This document shows, one piece after another, positions 26,601-41,600 of a stretch of 64,000 nt of DNA; positions within the stretch are counted from its first letter, which is position 1, and the number at the start of each line of letters is the position of its first letter. The notes beneath the pieces are model-generated. The model was not told the origin of the DNA. It saw only the letters and a list, made by a program, of their open reading frames with translations, and made no database searches. The position numbers were made by a program, and so were the translations under genes. The DNA comes from Lutjanus erythropterus (lineage: Eukaryota; Chordata; Actinopteri; Lutjaniformes; Lutjanidae): assembly GCA_020091685.1 (NCBI GenBank), contig CM034605.1, positions 25,884,470 through 25,948,469 of the forward strand, given 5' to 3'.

Positions 26601-29600
26601 CACTTGAAAGTCGTATTTATGCACCGGTTTTATTGCTGTTGCTATATAAAAAAAAGGTCAGTCTTATAAACAATGGCAAAAGTCTAAAGGCGACTTGGCA
26701 AGCAGTGAGTATTTTGATATTTTAATCTGCAACCTTGTAGCACCATGCAAGGGTAGTCCAAAGTCTAATGAGATAGTGAGCAATTATGGTTTATGAACAA
26801 TCCACTTCACAGCCCCACATCATGTTTTTTTACTATGAAAAAAGTTGTGTTTCATAATGTAACCACAAAAGGAAATGTGCCCAAATTAAGAAGATAAATT
26901 TCTGCAAAGCTAAAGATGTGGGATTATTGAAAAAGTTTGATGAACGCACGATTGATGGATTCAGATTCATATGGTGGAAAACAACTAAATGCTCGGGCTG
27001 AGTGGAAATTAGAGGGTTTATGTGTTTCGTCACGTGACTGAGTGACCTTTTTGCTGCAGGTCAATGTTCGCGTCACCACCATGGACGCAGAGCTGGAGTT
27101 TTCCTTCCACCCCAACACCACAGGGAAGCAGCTCTTTGACCAGGTCTGTATGTTACAGAGTGAAAAAGCACTGAAGAGTTTGCACAGTTATCTTAGTCGG
27201 CATCTTCAGTCTCAGTGGTTTCAGTATTGCTGCAGCCGATAAAATTCTCTTTATGTCTAACAGATGTTTTTCTTGATTTTTTTTCTATTGTGCAAACAGG
27301 GAAACTTCAAAATAAAATAAAACAGAAACTGTTGCCAGACTGTATAGAACTTTTGAGAACTTTTTTGGTTGGTGTATTTAAGGTGCTCAAAGAGATGTGG
27401 CACCACCTCCTCCACTCAGTGTTTACTGGACGGTGGCGCTGCCTTTTCCACCTAAAAAGAGTTAAGTCATCTAGGCGATATTGTGGAAAAAGTTAGCCTC
27501 TGTCTGATATGTTGATACCTGCATCTGGTCCGGTGCTGCACCAAAGATGGAAGTCAAAAGGTTCGAACTCACATCTTTGCTGCATCTAAATTAGAAAGTT
27601 ACTGTTTGGATCTTTTAATGTAATGGACTGATCCCCCAACAGCAATATACATGAACGAGGACTGCAAAAGAGTAATAAGTATGTAACAAATATAACAGAA
27701 TAATTCAAAACACATTTTGTAAACTCACCTAGTTGTGAGTTGTGTGACTCACTTTTCCTTTTTTGTTGTAGTTATTTAAGTGTCTGTGTTTGTTGTTTTG
27801 TGGTTTTCATTATATTTCATCTTAACTGTAGGTCTTTGAATTGCATCACTTTAATATTGTTCCTGACTTTCTCCTTTCAAAGTCATGTCCCTTCTTACGC
27901 CGTCTGTCTCATTCAATACTTTTAATTCCTGTTGGAAAAAATCTAAAATGCACAAACAGTGAGGTGGCCGTCTCAGTGCCTGAAACGTTTACTTATTAAT
28001 ACACTCACCCCAAAGTCATTTGTACTAAAAGATGACATCACCAGCCAATAGTATGAGAGCAGTGTGACTGTGTGTGGTGTGTAATTACCTAAACCTTTGT
28101 ACTCGACCGGAAGGCAGCTCTGTGATAAAGGGGTCCTGAGGCGTTAAAGTCTCTTCACCACTTCAGCTACTGTTCAGAGAGACATTATCATAAATGAGAC
28201 TGATGCACACCGTCTGCAGTGTTTGCACGATGCTGCTTTGTGCTGTAAAAAGACATGTTGTCCAAAACATTGTTCAGAGTATTAGAAGTGTGATGGATGA
28301 AGAAAATGAAGGAAGAGGAAGTGATGAAGAAGAGGAGGGGGATATCATGCATCTGTCCCTCTGTCTGTCTCTCTCTGTGTGTCTCAGGTTGCCAGGACCA
28401 TCGGCCTGCGTGAGACTTGGTACTTTGGGCTGCAGTTCGTGGACGGCAAAGGATTCATCACATGGCTGAACTCTGAGAAGAAGGTGACTGATTGTGATGA
28501 TAACAACTGACACACTGATACTGTTCTTGTTCACCATCCTGCTGTGTTTCTCTGTTCTATTCTGCTCTATTCTATGTAAGGGACAGTGAGCGGGTCATTA
28601 TTGCAGAATGATCCCTGACAAGATGATCTTAAATCATCCTGAAGGGGTTTATTTTGCATTATTACATGGCTTTGTTAAATGCTTGATTCTGATTGGTCAA
28701 TTAGAACATTCTAAGGTCTGTTATTTCTTTATAAAAGAACTGTTGCTATGAAGAGCAGGTTGTTGCTATGGACGCATTTCTGATCATAGACTCTGGAGGA
28801 ACAATAAAATCATTGTTAAATCACTAAAATCAATTTAAAATGAATATTTTGTGTCAAACTATTGATTTTTTTGTAGGTAATTATGTAATAAGTAGTATAA
28901 TGTACAGTGAGCAGGTCATTATTGTGAAATAAACCACTTCAGGATGATTCAGGATCCTGACGCAAAGCCAATTTATCAATAATTTGACACAAAATATTGA
29001 TTTTAAAATGATTTTATGTATTTTAAAAGGATTTTATTGCTCCTCCAGAGCCTATGATCAGAACTGCATGCATCGCAGCGCTCTGATATGATATTATATG
29101 ATATATGATCAATAAAGCACTTTTCATACAAACATGATGTAAGGCATATGTAGGTAGCAAAAACAAAACAATTTTAAAAAACAATTATTCAAGACTTAAA
29201 ACATACATCAATAAAACAATAAAATGTCTAAATTATACAATTATGCAAGGCTCAAAAATGACAACACTAAAACAATAAAATGTTAAAAGTAAATAAAAGT
29301 CAATAAAATAAATAAACAGAAAAGATAAGGCAGCAAATGATGAGGCACCTTAAATAAAAGCCAGGCTGAAAAGATTCTTCTTCAGATTTCTTTTAAAAAT
29401 GTACATAAAGGCTGCAGTTGACTCTGTCTTAATTTATTCTAATATAAGTTAATGAGCTTAATCTTACTTTGTTCTTTTAATTACATTCTATTTTACATGG
29501 TTTCTACTCCCTCTGTTCTACTCTGTTGCCTTCTATTCAGCTGCATGCTCTCGTCTCCTGTAACATTCCTTTAGACTGAAAGTTATTTTAAACTATTATT

Positions 29601-32600
29601 TAGGTTTTAACATTTGTACTACTGCACTAAGAGTGGCAGACTCTGACATTCCAGCCATTTTTTAGGACTTTCAGCTCTTTATATCAGTACGGAGGAGTAT
29701 TAGGTCCAAGAATAAGGTGTGGGGGAATGAGAGGAATGTTGATAATAAAGTCAAAATGTCAAGAAGTAAATCAGAAGTAGCTCATATGACTTCCAGACAT
29801 AATAAAAAAAATGTTCCCAACATATCCTTGGTCCTAAAACTCTTCCATAATTTCAACCTTGCTGCTTAACTTGCTTTGTGTTTATTGATTATCATGAAAA
29901 TAAACATACTGACAATCAGCAACAAACCAGTTTGTAATCCTGCTTGCATGTTTCTTTTCCCCCTGAACACAAACATGTGTATTAACATACAGTATACTGT
30001 GTACAGTTCGGCTTCTCTGCAGTTTTATCCCCTGAAAACTCCTGCAAGTCCACAGTGAGGAAGATATTCTTTCTATTTTAATTCGAACCCTAACCGAACT
30101 GGAACTGAACAACAGCTTGTACTAGATTAGTCTTAACATTATTTGCATTATTTTATAATTCAATTTCATTTGATGGGATTTTATAAACAACAGATTGGTG
30201 TAATTGTAGTAACCAGCCTTATTAACAATAGCTCATTTTTGTAGTAAGACGACTTAATTTGTAATTGTTTTAAAGATCAACACCCACACAGTAACATCTA
30301 TACATATAGTCTACATATCAGTGTTTCCCCCATCCTGGTCCTCAGAGCTCACTGTCCTGCATGTTTGAGATGTTTCCCTGCTCAAACACACCTGATTCAC
30401 ATGATCAGCTCGTCATCAGGCTTCAGGCGATCAGGCAGAGGCTTCATGACGAGCTGATCATGTGAATCAGGTGTGTTTGAGCAGGGAAACATCTCAAACA
30501 TGCAGGACAGTGAGCTCTGAGGACCAGGATGGGGGAAACACTGCATATAATTTAATGAAATATAATATATCCCAAGATTTATACAAGATTTATATTAACT
30601 TTGATTTTTTTTCCTCTGATATAGTCGATATGTTGTTTCCACGTTAATTTATGATCAGTGACAATCCCTTGGAATTTCGTCCCACAAAATCTTTCAGTTT
30701 CTGCATCACAAATTTTTAATTTAATAACCCCATACTCCAGATGTCCTCTGTTCTGTCAGAACGTCCCTTTGTAACTATACTATGTTCTACTGTCCCATTC
30801 TACTCAGTATTATCTGCTTTATTTTCTACTGTACTCTGCCATACTGTACTTCTTTACCCATACATTATTTTTTATCTACTCTGTCTCTTCTCTGCTGTGT
30901 CCAGGTGATGGTCCAGGATGTGAAGAAGGAGACTCCCCTGCAGTTCAAGCTGAGGGCCAAGTTTTACCCCGAGGACGTGTCCGAGGAGCTGATCCAGGAC
31001 GTCACCCGGAGGCTCTTCTTCCTGCAGGTGAAGGAGGACGTCCTGGGAGATGACGTCTACTGTCCCCCGGAGTCCGCCGTGCTGCTGGCCTCTTACGCCG
31101 TCCAGGCCAAGTACGGAGAGTACAGCAAGTCAGTCAATCATCCAGGTTACCTGTCCTCCGAGCGCCTGCTGCCCAAGAGGTGAGTGTGGGCTGGTTGGCT
31201 GGTGGCCATTTATCTGGTATTTGCAAAGTAATTATTAACTTAAGTCATCAAATATATGTTGTGGTGTAAAAAGTACAATATTTGCCACTGGTGGAGTACA
31301 AATATGAAATGGAAATAAGGTACAGGTACCTCAAATTTGCACTTAAGTAAAGTACCTGTCAACCGTTGCATGCAGCAGGTGTTGTGTGTACAGAATAAAT
31401 CAATGACTCAATTATTAACCTGTGTCCTATTACATCCTCACAATAATCAGCACAAGATAGGACGGGACAGGACAGAAAGGACAATGCAGCATGTGTTTGA
31501 TTTAGCTGTGTGGGCAGACACAGACTGTTGACATTTTCACCGGCAGCTCGCTGATAACCCGTCTCTCCTCTCAGGGTGCTGGAACAACACAAGCTGTCCA
31601 AGGATCAGTGGGAAGAGAGGATCCAGGTCTGGCACGAGGAGCACGGGTCGATGCTCAAGTAAGTGATAAACACCCCTGAAAAAAAGACAACAAAAGTACT
31701 GACAACCCTGCCATGTATTTATCTTCATTTTAAAGCAACATCATATGTAGATGATTGCCTTTTATTATTTATCCATGTCATTTTGTAACAGGCCTGAGGT
31801 TTATAAAGTGACTTTTTAAAGTAGAAATCTGCCTCCTGCCGATGAAAAGTTGAATTCATAAGCAATATAACACACCCTTACTCAGATCAATACACTCATT
31901 GGCTTTGCTGTTACAGCCTTACTTATTCTGGTATGATAGTAGCTGTGTTAACTTTAACTTCTGACAGATATCACTATATAACTGACATTACTGACTCAGT
32001 TTTCTGCTTGTGCTACAGTTTAATTTGTAACAGATAAACATTTATTTTTAACACAATTTATTGTGTCATTATCCTTTAATCGCCATGGCATGTTGTACAA
32101 AAGTTAATTCATCTCTCTTTAAACAACTCAACCACAACATTTTTGTTTTTGGTTAAAGTTTGACAACATTTTGCAGAACCCAAATTATTCTATATTTCTG
32201 TATTTTATTGTTGACGCAGGTTGAAGTAATGATTTATCAGTAACAGGCTGTTGACCTTCGCTAAAGCCCCGCCCTCCTTAGTTACTATTGCTACACCTGC
32301 CAAACTTTCCATTCTTGCACTGCATGTATGCAGTTTACACTGATGACTGTGGCAGATTTAACATCGAAATTGGGAGTAATTGTTGAAACACAAGGTCTTT
32401 GAATCTTAAGAGATGTAAACAAAAGCAGCGTGTCATTTTTAGCTGACGATGGTGGATTTTGTCGGCTAAAATAATAACTCACAAGCAGATTTCATAAGTG
32501 TAGCTGGCTGATGTAAGCTAATGCTAACTTTACTTTTTTTTTTTTCCTGCTAACTTAACTTGAGCCAGTTGACGTTTTAATGTTTCCATCTGACACATTT

Positions 32601-35600
32601 TAAAACAATGACCCTGTGAGAGTGTTTATGCAAAGTTAGCTAGCAGCTGCGTACATGATATAACAGTGGTACTAACAGACAGAGGCTAAAGCTAGCTTAC
32701 ATCTCAGCAAACATTGGTCGAATGGTGAAATACAGCAGGTATATCTACATGGTAGATGACAGAAATACACTCATTAACATGGGAAAAGGAAGCGCAGGGA
32801 CTCGACTGAGCAATCAGACGTAGAACACCTGGACAGCGCTACAGACGATAAGAGAGGACAAGGGAAGCTAGGTTTAGCTTCAGATTTAACAGCAACAATT
32901 AAATGTAGATGCATGCAGAGAACTAAAAATCTTTAATTTCCCAGATGCATTACAAAATAAAAAAAAAACATGAAAAAAAAAGCATAATTTTGGGAATTCC
33001 ACATCAAGCACAAATTCAAGAAGGTACCAGATTCAGACCATGTGATCAGAGCTTGTTAGGTAGCAGAAAGTTGCGTGAGACGAACAACTTTATAAATGGA
33101 ACTTAATACCAGTAGATTCTTGTTGGAGATGTGGAGGAAATGGTGCCTCTATACTACATATACTTTGGACATGTCCAGCACTTAAAGACTGGTGGAACAA
33201 CATTCATCAGATTATATTTGAAGTCCTACACAAAAAGTTTAAAATCTCTGCAAAACTGTCTATCTTGGGATTGACCATGGAACTTCAGGACAATGACTTT
33301 TCATGTTTTGAGAAAAGGTGGATTATTTTGGCTCTCAGAACAGCTAAAGAGATATTACTAAGACTAATTATATAATAATCATAATAATAATAAATAAAAT
33401 AATAAACTGTTAATTAAAAAAGAAAGTTGCGTGAGACGAAGACTGTGATGCTTATTTCAGACCATAAAACTCAAAAGAAACTCAGAAGTTTCAACTTAGT
33501 TTCTGAGGTCACACACAACAGTGTAGTTTAAATTAAGCCCATTTGTCTCACCTGTTTGAGTAAAAGATTAGGATGAAGTAACTGAAAAGGAAAATTGCAT
33601 CATAAACTGATAAAAGTATGTTCAAGCAGTTTGTGTATCTGTGAGTGTTCTTCCATGTTTCCAACCGTGTATTTGATCTAAACAGGGAGGAGGCCATGAT
33701 TGAGTACCTGAAGATCGCTCAGGACCTGGAGATGTACGGCGTCAACTACTTTGAGATCAAGAACAAGAAGGGCACAGACCTGTTCCTGGGAGTCGACGCT
33801 CTGGGACTGAACATCTACGAGAAGCAGGACAGGTGAGCCAGACAGTCGCTGACTTCAGTACAGCACTTACCTGCTATTGATTTGATGACATCCAGTTGTA
33901 GAAAGAAAGGGCAGCACACGAGCAGTCACCGACCTCAGTTACCTTCCCTTCCTGTCGGTCAAGTTTTAAATAACACGTTTGACCGCATGGCTGCTGTTTT
34001 GAAGAGGCCGTTGACCCAGTTCTCTTTATTCTACTACAACATGAACATACAAGGTCTCACTGCTCTGACACCACCAGGCTGGGGGTGTAATGGATTACAT
34101 GTGATGGGATTACATAATTTGGCTATAAGAAAAGGTAACTGTATTCTATTACAGTTACAGAAAAAAGGCCAAATCAGATTACAGATACATTTAGCTAGTA
34201 AAAATGGGGATAATTAAGAGGTTTACAATTATAAAATATAGAACATTATACTTCCTTGTGCAGGACGCACACATTACAACACTTCATGAGTCCCAACGCC
34301 ACTCTGATCTCAGTGAAACTGCTAATCTGACAGTAGCCGGTTCATTATCTCTTCAAAAATGCTTTAATCAGGTGGAGATTTCTCCATTATCTTGTCTCAA
34401 CATCTAATCTAAAGAATTATTTACATGTAAGACCAAGTGCTAACGTTAGCTGCACAGACCAACCGCTAAAGTTGGCTACACAGAACAACTGTTGACGTTA
34501 ACTATACAGACCAACTGCTAGCATTAGCTACACAGGCCAACAGCTAATGTTAGCAACACAGATCAACTGCAAACATTAGAGATAACCCAGACATAACAGA
34601 AAATAATCAAGTTACATTACTTTAATATTACTTGGATTATGTTACTACTACATTTAACAGGTAATTAATAACTGTATCAGAATACATTCAACCCTGCAGC
34701 CCAAATGTGTGAATTCTGTAAAACCCAAAAAGTATCTTAAGAAGAGTTTTCTACATGTGAATAATCTATAAAACCATTATTTTTTTAACATGCTGTTTTC
34801 TCCGTCCTGCAGGCTGTCTCCAAAGATCGGATTCCCCTGGAGCGAAATTAGAAACATTTCTTTCAACGATAAGAAATTCATCATCAAGCCCATAGATAAG
34901 AAAGCTACTGTAAGTATCTTAAAAATCCTCAGAAACATCTCACGTGTATTTAAATGTGTAAAGATGAGTTAAATTTGAATGTAAACTTGCACCATGTAGC
35001 TACATTAATGCTGTACAGGTTAACAGAAAAATAGAATTAAAATTAGATAAATCTTACTCAAAAGTACAGATATTTAAGCAATATTTCACTTAAATTTAAA
35101 AGACAATGAAAACTCAGTGGCTACCTCTAGTACACTTAAATAAGTTTATTAATGTGGGTATATTTACTTATCATAAACCTTTATTTAAATAGGCAGGGCC
35201 ATTGAGTACATTTTTTTTCAAGGTTACCCTGATTACAATGCATATAAAACAATAAAAGCACCTGAAAGTTACCCTGCACATCAACAAATTACCCAACAAA
35301 CAATCCAAGGACAGGGTTATTACAGGTGCTGGAAATCCTTGAAAATGCTTGAGTTTGAATGTAGTCTTTTCAAGGTCTGTGCTTGAAACTGCAGGAAGTT
35401 GCAAATGTATCACTTTCACAATAAATCGCTGTCTGACTGAATAGGTCACTTTTTAGATGAAGAAATAAAAAAGTCAGAGAGTTTAATTTCTTTTGTCTTT
35501 TGCACAAAATGAGGACGAGCTTCGCTGCAACTCGATGCCGAGAGGTCACTGTTTCAATGTAGGGTGTAGGGCTGCAAATAATTATTATGCAACTGATTAT

Positions 35601-38600
35601 CTTCATTTTCACCAAGATGACGTCCTCAGATGTCTTGTTTTGTCCAGAATCCAAAGATATTCAGTTTACTTTCGTAAAGGATTCAAGAAACCAAAAAATA
35701 TTCAGCTTTAAGAGGCTGAAATCAAAGAGTTTTGACTTTTTGTTCCTTAAAAATGACTCGAAACAATTAATTGATTAATTAATCCTGTCACAGTCTTGTC
35801 CCTTGAAAATAGGTCCAAACATTTTAAGTCTGTCCTCTAATGATTATTTTCATTATTGATTAATCTGTTGATTATTTTCTTAATTAGTTGTTTGGTCCAT
35901 AAAATGTCAGAAAATGGTGAAAACTGTTGATCCGTGATCCCCAAACTCCAAAATGACGTGTCTTGTTTTGTCCTAAACCTAAAATGATTCAGTTTACTGT
36001 CAGAGAGGAGTAAAGAAACCAGAAAACATTCACATTTAAGAGACTGAAATAAAAGAATTTGGAATTTTAAAAAGTTGGAGATTAAATTAATAGTGGACTA
36101 ATTAATTAACTGTTGCAGCTCTGATAGGATGCAAAGTCTACTAACAGACAGATGCCTCATTTTGAAGCTTGAAACTTTGTGTTTTTCTTTAATTTGTCTC
36201 CCTTCTGCAGAATACTGTCATGAAACATAATTTTGGTTGTTCATTACACAATATCATCAGATTTAAATATTTTGAACATGCATATGTGTAAAAATATGTC
36301 ATTTACCACAGCCGTAAGGGGATGAAACACTTTGAAAATGCTTGAAAAATAAAAAAGTAAAGGAACCTTTTGTGTCAAATACCTTTTGTGTGTGGAGGAC
36401 TTTTGTTAGCAGGTCAACACTTTTTGGAAGTTTATAAGAAATCAAACCAAACTGTCCCTTTTTGTCTTCCTCAGGATTTCATATTCTACGCCCCACGTCT
36501 GCGAGTCAACAAGCGCATCCTGCAGCTGTGCATGGGCAACCACGAGCTGTACATGCGCCGCCGCAAGCCCGACAGCATCGAGGTTCAGCAGATGAAGGCT
36601 CAGGCCAAAGACGAGAGGCTGCAGAAGAAGATCGAGAGGTACGGGAATCAACGTCATCAAGCTAAAGAAAAAAATAGCACGTGCATCACTGTAGTGGCCT
36701 CAGACAGACGACACATTAGGATTTGGATTCAGGCTGTGATTCAGTTGTGTCATCATGACTCTTTTGTTGGTGTGTTCTTTCTGCAGAGATCAGCTGGAGA
36801 GTGAGAAGAAGAGGAGGGAGACCATCGAGAAAGAGAAGGAGAACATGGAGAGAGAGAAGCAGGAGCTGATGATGAAGCTCTACCAGTACGAAGAGACGAC
36901 CAAGAGAGCAGAAATAGGTGAGTTTCAGACCATAGTGGTCATTTTATCATACATAAAGAATTACTGTAGACAACATGTATATAAGTCAGCTGTTTAATTC
37001 ATATTGACTTGTATTATAGATTTCAAACATGGTTTTACTGCCCTCTTCTGTTTATCTGCTTGCGATACAAACAAAGAGTGAAGATTTTGAGAATTACACT
37101 CAGATTTTACATTTTACACTGTTTTTAAAGTTACATGCACAAATACTTATGTTTGTATTTGCAAATACTCTCAGAATCTCAGCATGACAATACTTCTTTG
37201 TCTTTGAGAGTTCAATTTGTGGCTGATTTCTGGGCACAAAGTAACTAAAGGTTTTCACAGATCAGGACAGACTGCAGCTTTTCTCACTAGTAAACAAACG
37301 TTGATAAAATTATAACACATTATAACATTCCTGCAGTAGTCGAGTTGAGAGGAGATAAAAGCATGAAATAAAATCTCTGAATCTTTAATGGACAGGAATG
37401 ATTTTAATTTTGCATGTGAATCTGGGATAGTAGAAGCAAATGGTGGCAACATGCGTTCATAAAACAAAGAAAATGCTCCTTGCAGTCGCTGCAAGATGGA
37501 CTGATTTTGGAAATCCTAACTCTTTCCTTCATATGCTTTAAGTCCCCATGGGTCCCTAAAAATCTAAAAGGGTCTCCTGATGATTAAAGGGGACAAATAT
37601 CTCTGTTGCTCAGTCTAAATAATATAAAATACAACTCAAACTCTTAAAGTTTGAAACAGTTTTACCAATAAACTATTCTTCTCTAGATAAAGTCTTAAAC
37701 TTTTAGGAACTCAAAAACTTTTTAGTAAACGTATTGAAGTGACAGTGAATAATGGTTAATATTTTAATATTTTCAATTAAAACCATTTAAATTTCAAGCA
37801 CACAAATAATGACAAATCAGGCTGACAGCTTTCACAGTTTCTAAACCTCAAAGATTCAAGTTTATTTAAAGTAAAAAAAAGTAAATTATTTCTAATTAAG
37901 GTATATGTTTTGAACAACATGCATCAAGATGATTTAAGGTGATGCAGAAATGGCAGGAAAATGTTCAGGATTGTTCCTTTATGCATTGATGCACAAATTA
38001 AATCTTTGCAAGATTTATCAAAAAGGCTTATTGTGAACTGGGTCGTGATGATTTGTCATTTTTAAGAAGCGCGTCGTCAGGAAAGAAGTTTGGGAAACAC
38101 TGCTTTAAATCTTGGGTTCATTATTATTACTTCCTTCCTTATGTGTTCAAATAAAAACATTTGGTTGAAGTCTGTATATTTTAGTGTCAAAATACAATTT
38201 TCCAACATGACCTGATGTAAGTTTTTGCCTGGTGACATGGCTACATATAAACCCCCTATGTGGGAGTTTCCATTTCAAAATCACAGAAAAGAAGAAAGCT
38301 GGAATCTCCTTTTTATCTGATACAAATATATTATTCTACAGGTTTATAATCGTCCCAGGAAAGAACCTGAATGTCTGAAAATCTGATGAGTAGTTAGTGT
38401 TTCTTCCTGTGCAGTTACACGATGGATTTCTCACTGACTTTGTCCTGCAGAGCTTCAGGAGCAGCTGGAGAGGGCCATGAGGCTGGAGGAGGAGAGGAGG
38501 AGGGTGGAGCAGGAGGCGGCCCGGCTGGAGACTGAGAGGATGGAGGCCATAATAGCCAAGGAGGAGCTGGCCAGGCAAGCTGAGGACCAAATAAAGAGCC

Positions 38601-41600
38601 AGGAGCAGCTGGTGAGTACACGGCGCAAGAAACGCTCCAGTCCTTCACGTGAGAAAGTCGTGAGAGGAAAACACTTATTAGAAGTGAAGCTCCGACACTC
38701 AGGATAAACACACATTAACTGTTTTAATTGTAGTTTGAGCTCACGCATCCATGTTTGGAGGATTTTCTTGCCGTCCCGGGATCGGATTTCTCTTACAGCT
38801 TGAGAAAAATCTACAAAACTCTCGCTGACTTTAGAAAACATCAAATATTCAAGGATATTTTAATTTTTTTCTGAGATTTTATGAGCTTATCAGAGGTTAA
38901 ATGTGAAAAAATGTACTCTGGGACAGTTACTAATTACCTGTTCAAAGAAAAATGTAGTCAGGATTACTTTCCATTACTTGTGGATTACCTCAGTATAAAA
39001 TATGGTGAATTGTTGAGCCTAATATAGTGGTTTTTAGTGTTTTTAGAGCTGCGACTAACTAAAAAGATCAGTTTGGTCCATAAAATGCCAGAAAATAGTG
39101 AAAAATGTTGATCAAAGCTCAAAATGATGTCCTCAAATGTCTTGTTTTATTCACAAATCAAAAATATTCAGTTTGCTGTCAGAAAGAGGAGTAAAGAAAC
39201 TAAAGAAACTGAAATCAGACAATTTTGACTTTTTTTAAATTAAAAAATTAATCTAAATGATTAATCAATTATCAAAATAGATGCAGATTTATTTAACAGT
39301 TGATTAGTAATAGATAAATCATTGCAGCTCTAAGTGTTTTTATGTTTGTTGTTAGGTTTATTAATTTATCCCGCTCTTCCCTACTTTGTTGTGCACAATT
39401 TATTTATTGATTGATTGATTTAAAACGAAAAATGGCAAAATTTCCAGGCAGTGAAGTATTTTTTCACAAGAGGCCATGATACTGTGTGTGCACTGTGCAT
39501 GATAGTATGTTGATCTTTATTTTAAAATTATAACCCCACTGAAAATTCCCAATTTTATTAAATGTATCTGTAATCTGATTAAGTCTTTTCTATTTGTAAC
39601 TGTAATTAAATACAGCTATTTTTTTGTATCCAGATTATGTATCCTGTTACATATTATCCTTTAATGTGAAATATGAATTTGTAAAGTGAGGAGTAAAAAA
39701 AGCTTTCAGGTAAATAAACTGGAATTAAAAGTACAACATTTATTTATTCACTTCACATTTAAACTGTTATCAGATAAAAGGTGAATTCCAGTCGCGGGAG
39801 TTTGTCGTTTTATGAATGGACGGACAAAAAACACTGAAGGAGCTCAGAGTGTCCTGATAATTGAGGTCACTGAGGTAAACAGGTTTTTGACGACACGGTT
39901 TGTGCCTCCTCTTTCTCCTCCTCCTCCTCCTCCTCTTCTTCCTCCCCTGCAGGCTGCGGAGTTGGCTGAGTACACCGCCAAGATCGCTCTGCTGGAGGAG
40001 GCCAAGAGAGTCAAGGAGGAAGAGGCTGAGTCATGGCACAGCAAGGTGAGTTTCCAACACGCCATCAAAGGATGGACGGAATCCACGAAGTCCACAGGAT
40101 TTACCTGGAAAATGTCACAACATAACAGTTACTACTGCACACCTTTTCATTCACTGTCTGTCTTTGTTTTTGTGTTTTATCAAGTTACATATCAGCACCA
40201 AAACAGATCATTTTTTATTTTGTTCGCCAACTATTTGAGGTAGATTTAAGAACATTTGGTAACACTTAAACAGTTTCAGTCTGAGTTGCTGAGGTGTTGA
40301 GAGACATCGCCTGTAGAGATTTTTAACAACGTCTCAAGATAATAAAAGGCCTTTTTTTGAGCAGCTTTATGAAGGAACTATTTTGTTTTTACTATACTAC
40401 ACCTGCCAACCACAGAGAAAGCAGCGTGCATCTATTCATAGACGAGAGGCTTGTGCTTCTGCCAGTGTGAGATGTTTTCTTTTTGTTTAGAACTTTGTTT
40501 ATTGGCGTTTTACACACAAATTGACAATAGTATTAAAATCATTAAAATCATACAACCCATAACTACAAAAGAGAAAACAGCAGTCACCTTGGTCATATTT
40601 CACATTTTACAGTGAGTACAGTTACCTCATCCTGCAAGTCATCATTTAAAAAAGAATGGAAAAAAACATGAATAAATAAGAGTAATAACTAAATAAAATA
40701 GAGTGGGACCTCATTCTGGAATAACTGGGAAAATAAGGAGCCGTCAAAGGAGCCCTTCGATGTTTATTTATTTTACACATATTTTCCAGCTGTAAGTTAA
40801 TAAAAATGTCCTTCATCCACAGTTGGTGATTTCCATCTACTTAATGTGAGGCGTCCAGCCTAAAGTTGCAAAAGCTGTCAGATCTGCTTGATGCTTAGAC
40901 AAGGGTAACTGATGTGTAAACATTAATGACGTCCTCCTTGGCGAGCGTGACGATACGGTTGGCCGGTGTAGTTCGGTGTTTAGAAAACAGTTCCTGCTAA
41001 ATAATAAATAAATAAAGGTTTGAAGCTTATCACTTTCATTATTTTGTAAATGGAAGAAAAATACACATCCATATCAAAATCCTTTGCACTGTCCTGCACA
41101 TTTCATATTTGCACTTGTGACATATGTGCATTTTACTTTGTTTTTGTTACATATAATTTTTATAATCTCATCTTTCACACAAGTCCTTGAACACACCACA
41201 CTGCATTTCATTGCTCTTGTTACTTGCACGTCTGACAAATAAAGTTTAGAATCCTTGAATAAACGACCCACTTTGTTTATAGGAGTAAATCAAGCCAACA
41301 TCCATGAATGGGAAAGACAGAGACATGTCCAGGCTGTCATAAAACTGTTTTATGAGTCCAGCTCTGCCGGCTGCTTTCATTTGTGCATAAACTGATCACA
41401 GTCATACTGATAATCGATCAATACAGCGTGTTCAGTTAGATCTGGTGTTTTTATGGTGTCAACTGGCACAAAATTCAACTGCAGCATTGTGATTTTTGGT
41501 ACCTTTTTAACACCCGTCAAGGGACAACAGATGAAGTTTTGTTACCAGTAAATAATCTTCACCCGTCCTCTTCATCACCTCAGGCTGTGGAGGTGGAGGA

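Larger units (their letters stand above)
23688..27059 (+). other. ezr intron 1, 3.4 kb, repeat-rich
   Basis: The first intron follows only four codons (MPKT), the usual ERM arrangement. It contains a GCTAGCTAA-rich patch (24786-24920), a repeat-rich block (25080-26150) and a large imperfect palindrome (25320-25630). Nothing is recognised in 23690-24600 or 26160-27050. Confidence 0.55.
28484..30904 (+). other. ezr intron 3, 2.4 kb
   Basis: Besides the two foldback elements above, the segment 29095-29440 has ATAAAACAAT-rich tracts and a stretch around GCACTTTTCATACA that looks like a degraded repeat. The final 120 nt are pyrimidine-rich up to the acceptor CCAG. Confidence 0.5.

Noticed and set aside
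27559..27590. tRNA gene suggested by a B-box-like GGTTCGAACTC
   Set aside because: No A-box, acceptor stem or cloverleaf can be drawn; at best a SINE trace.
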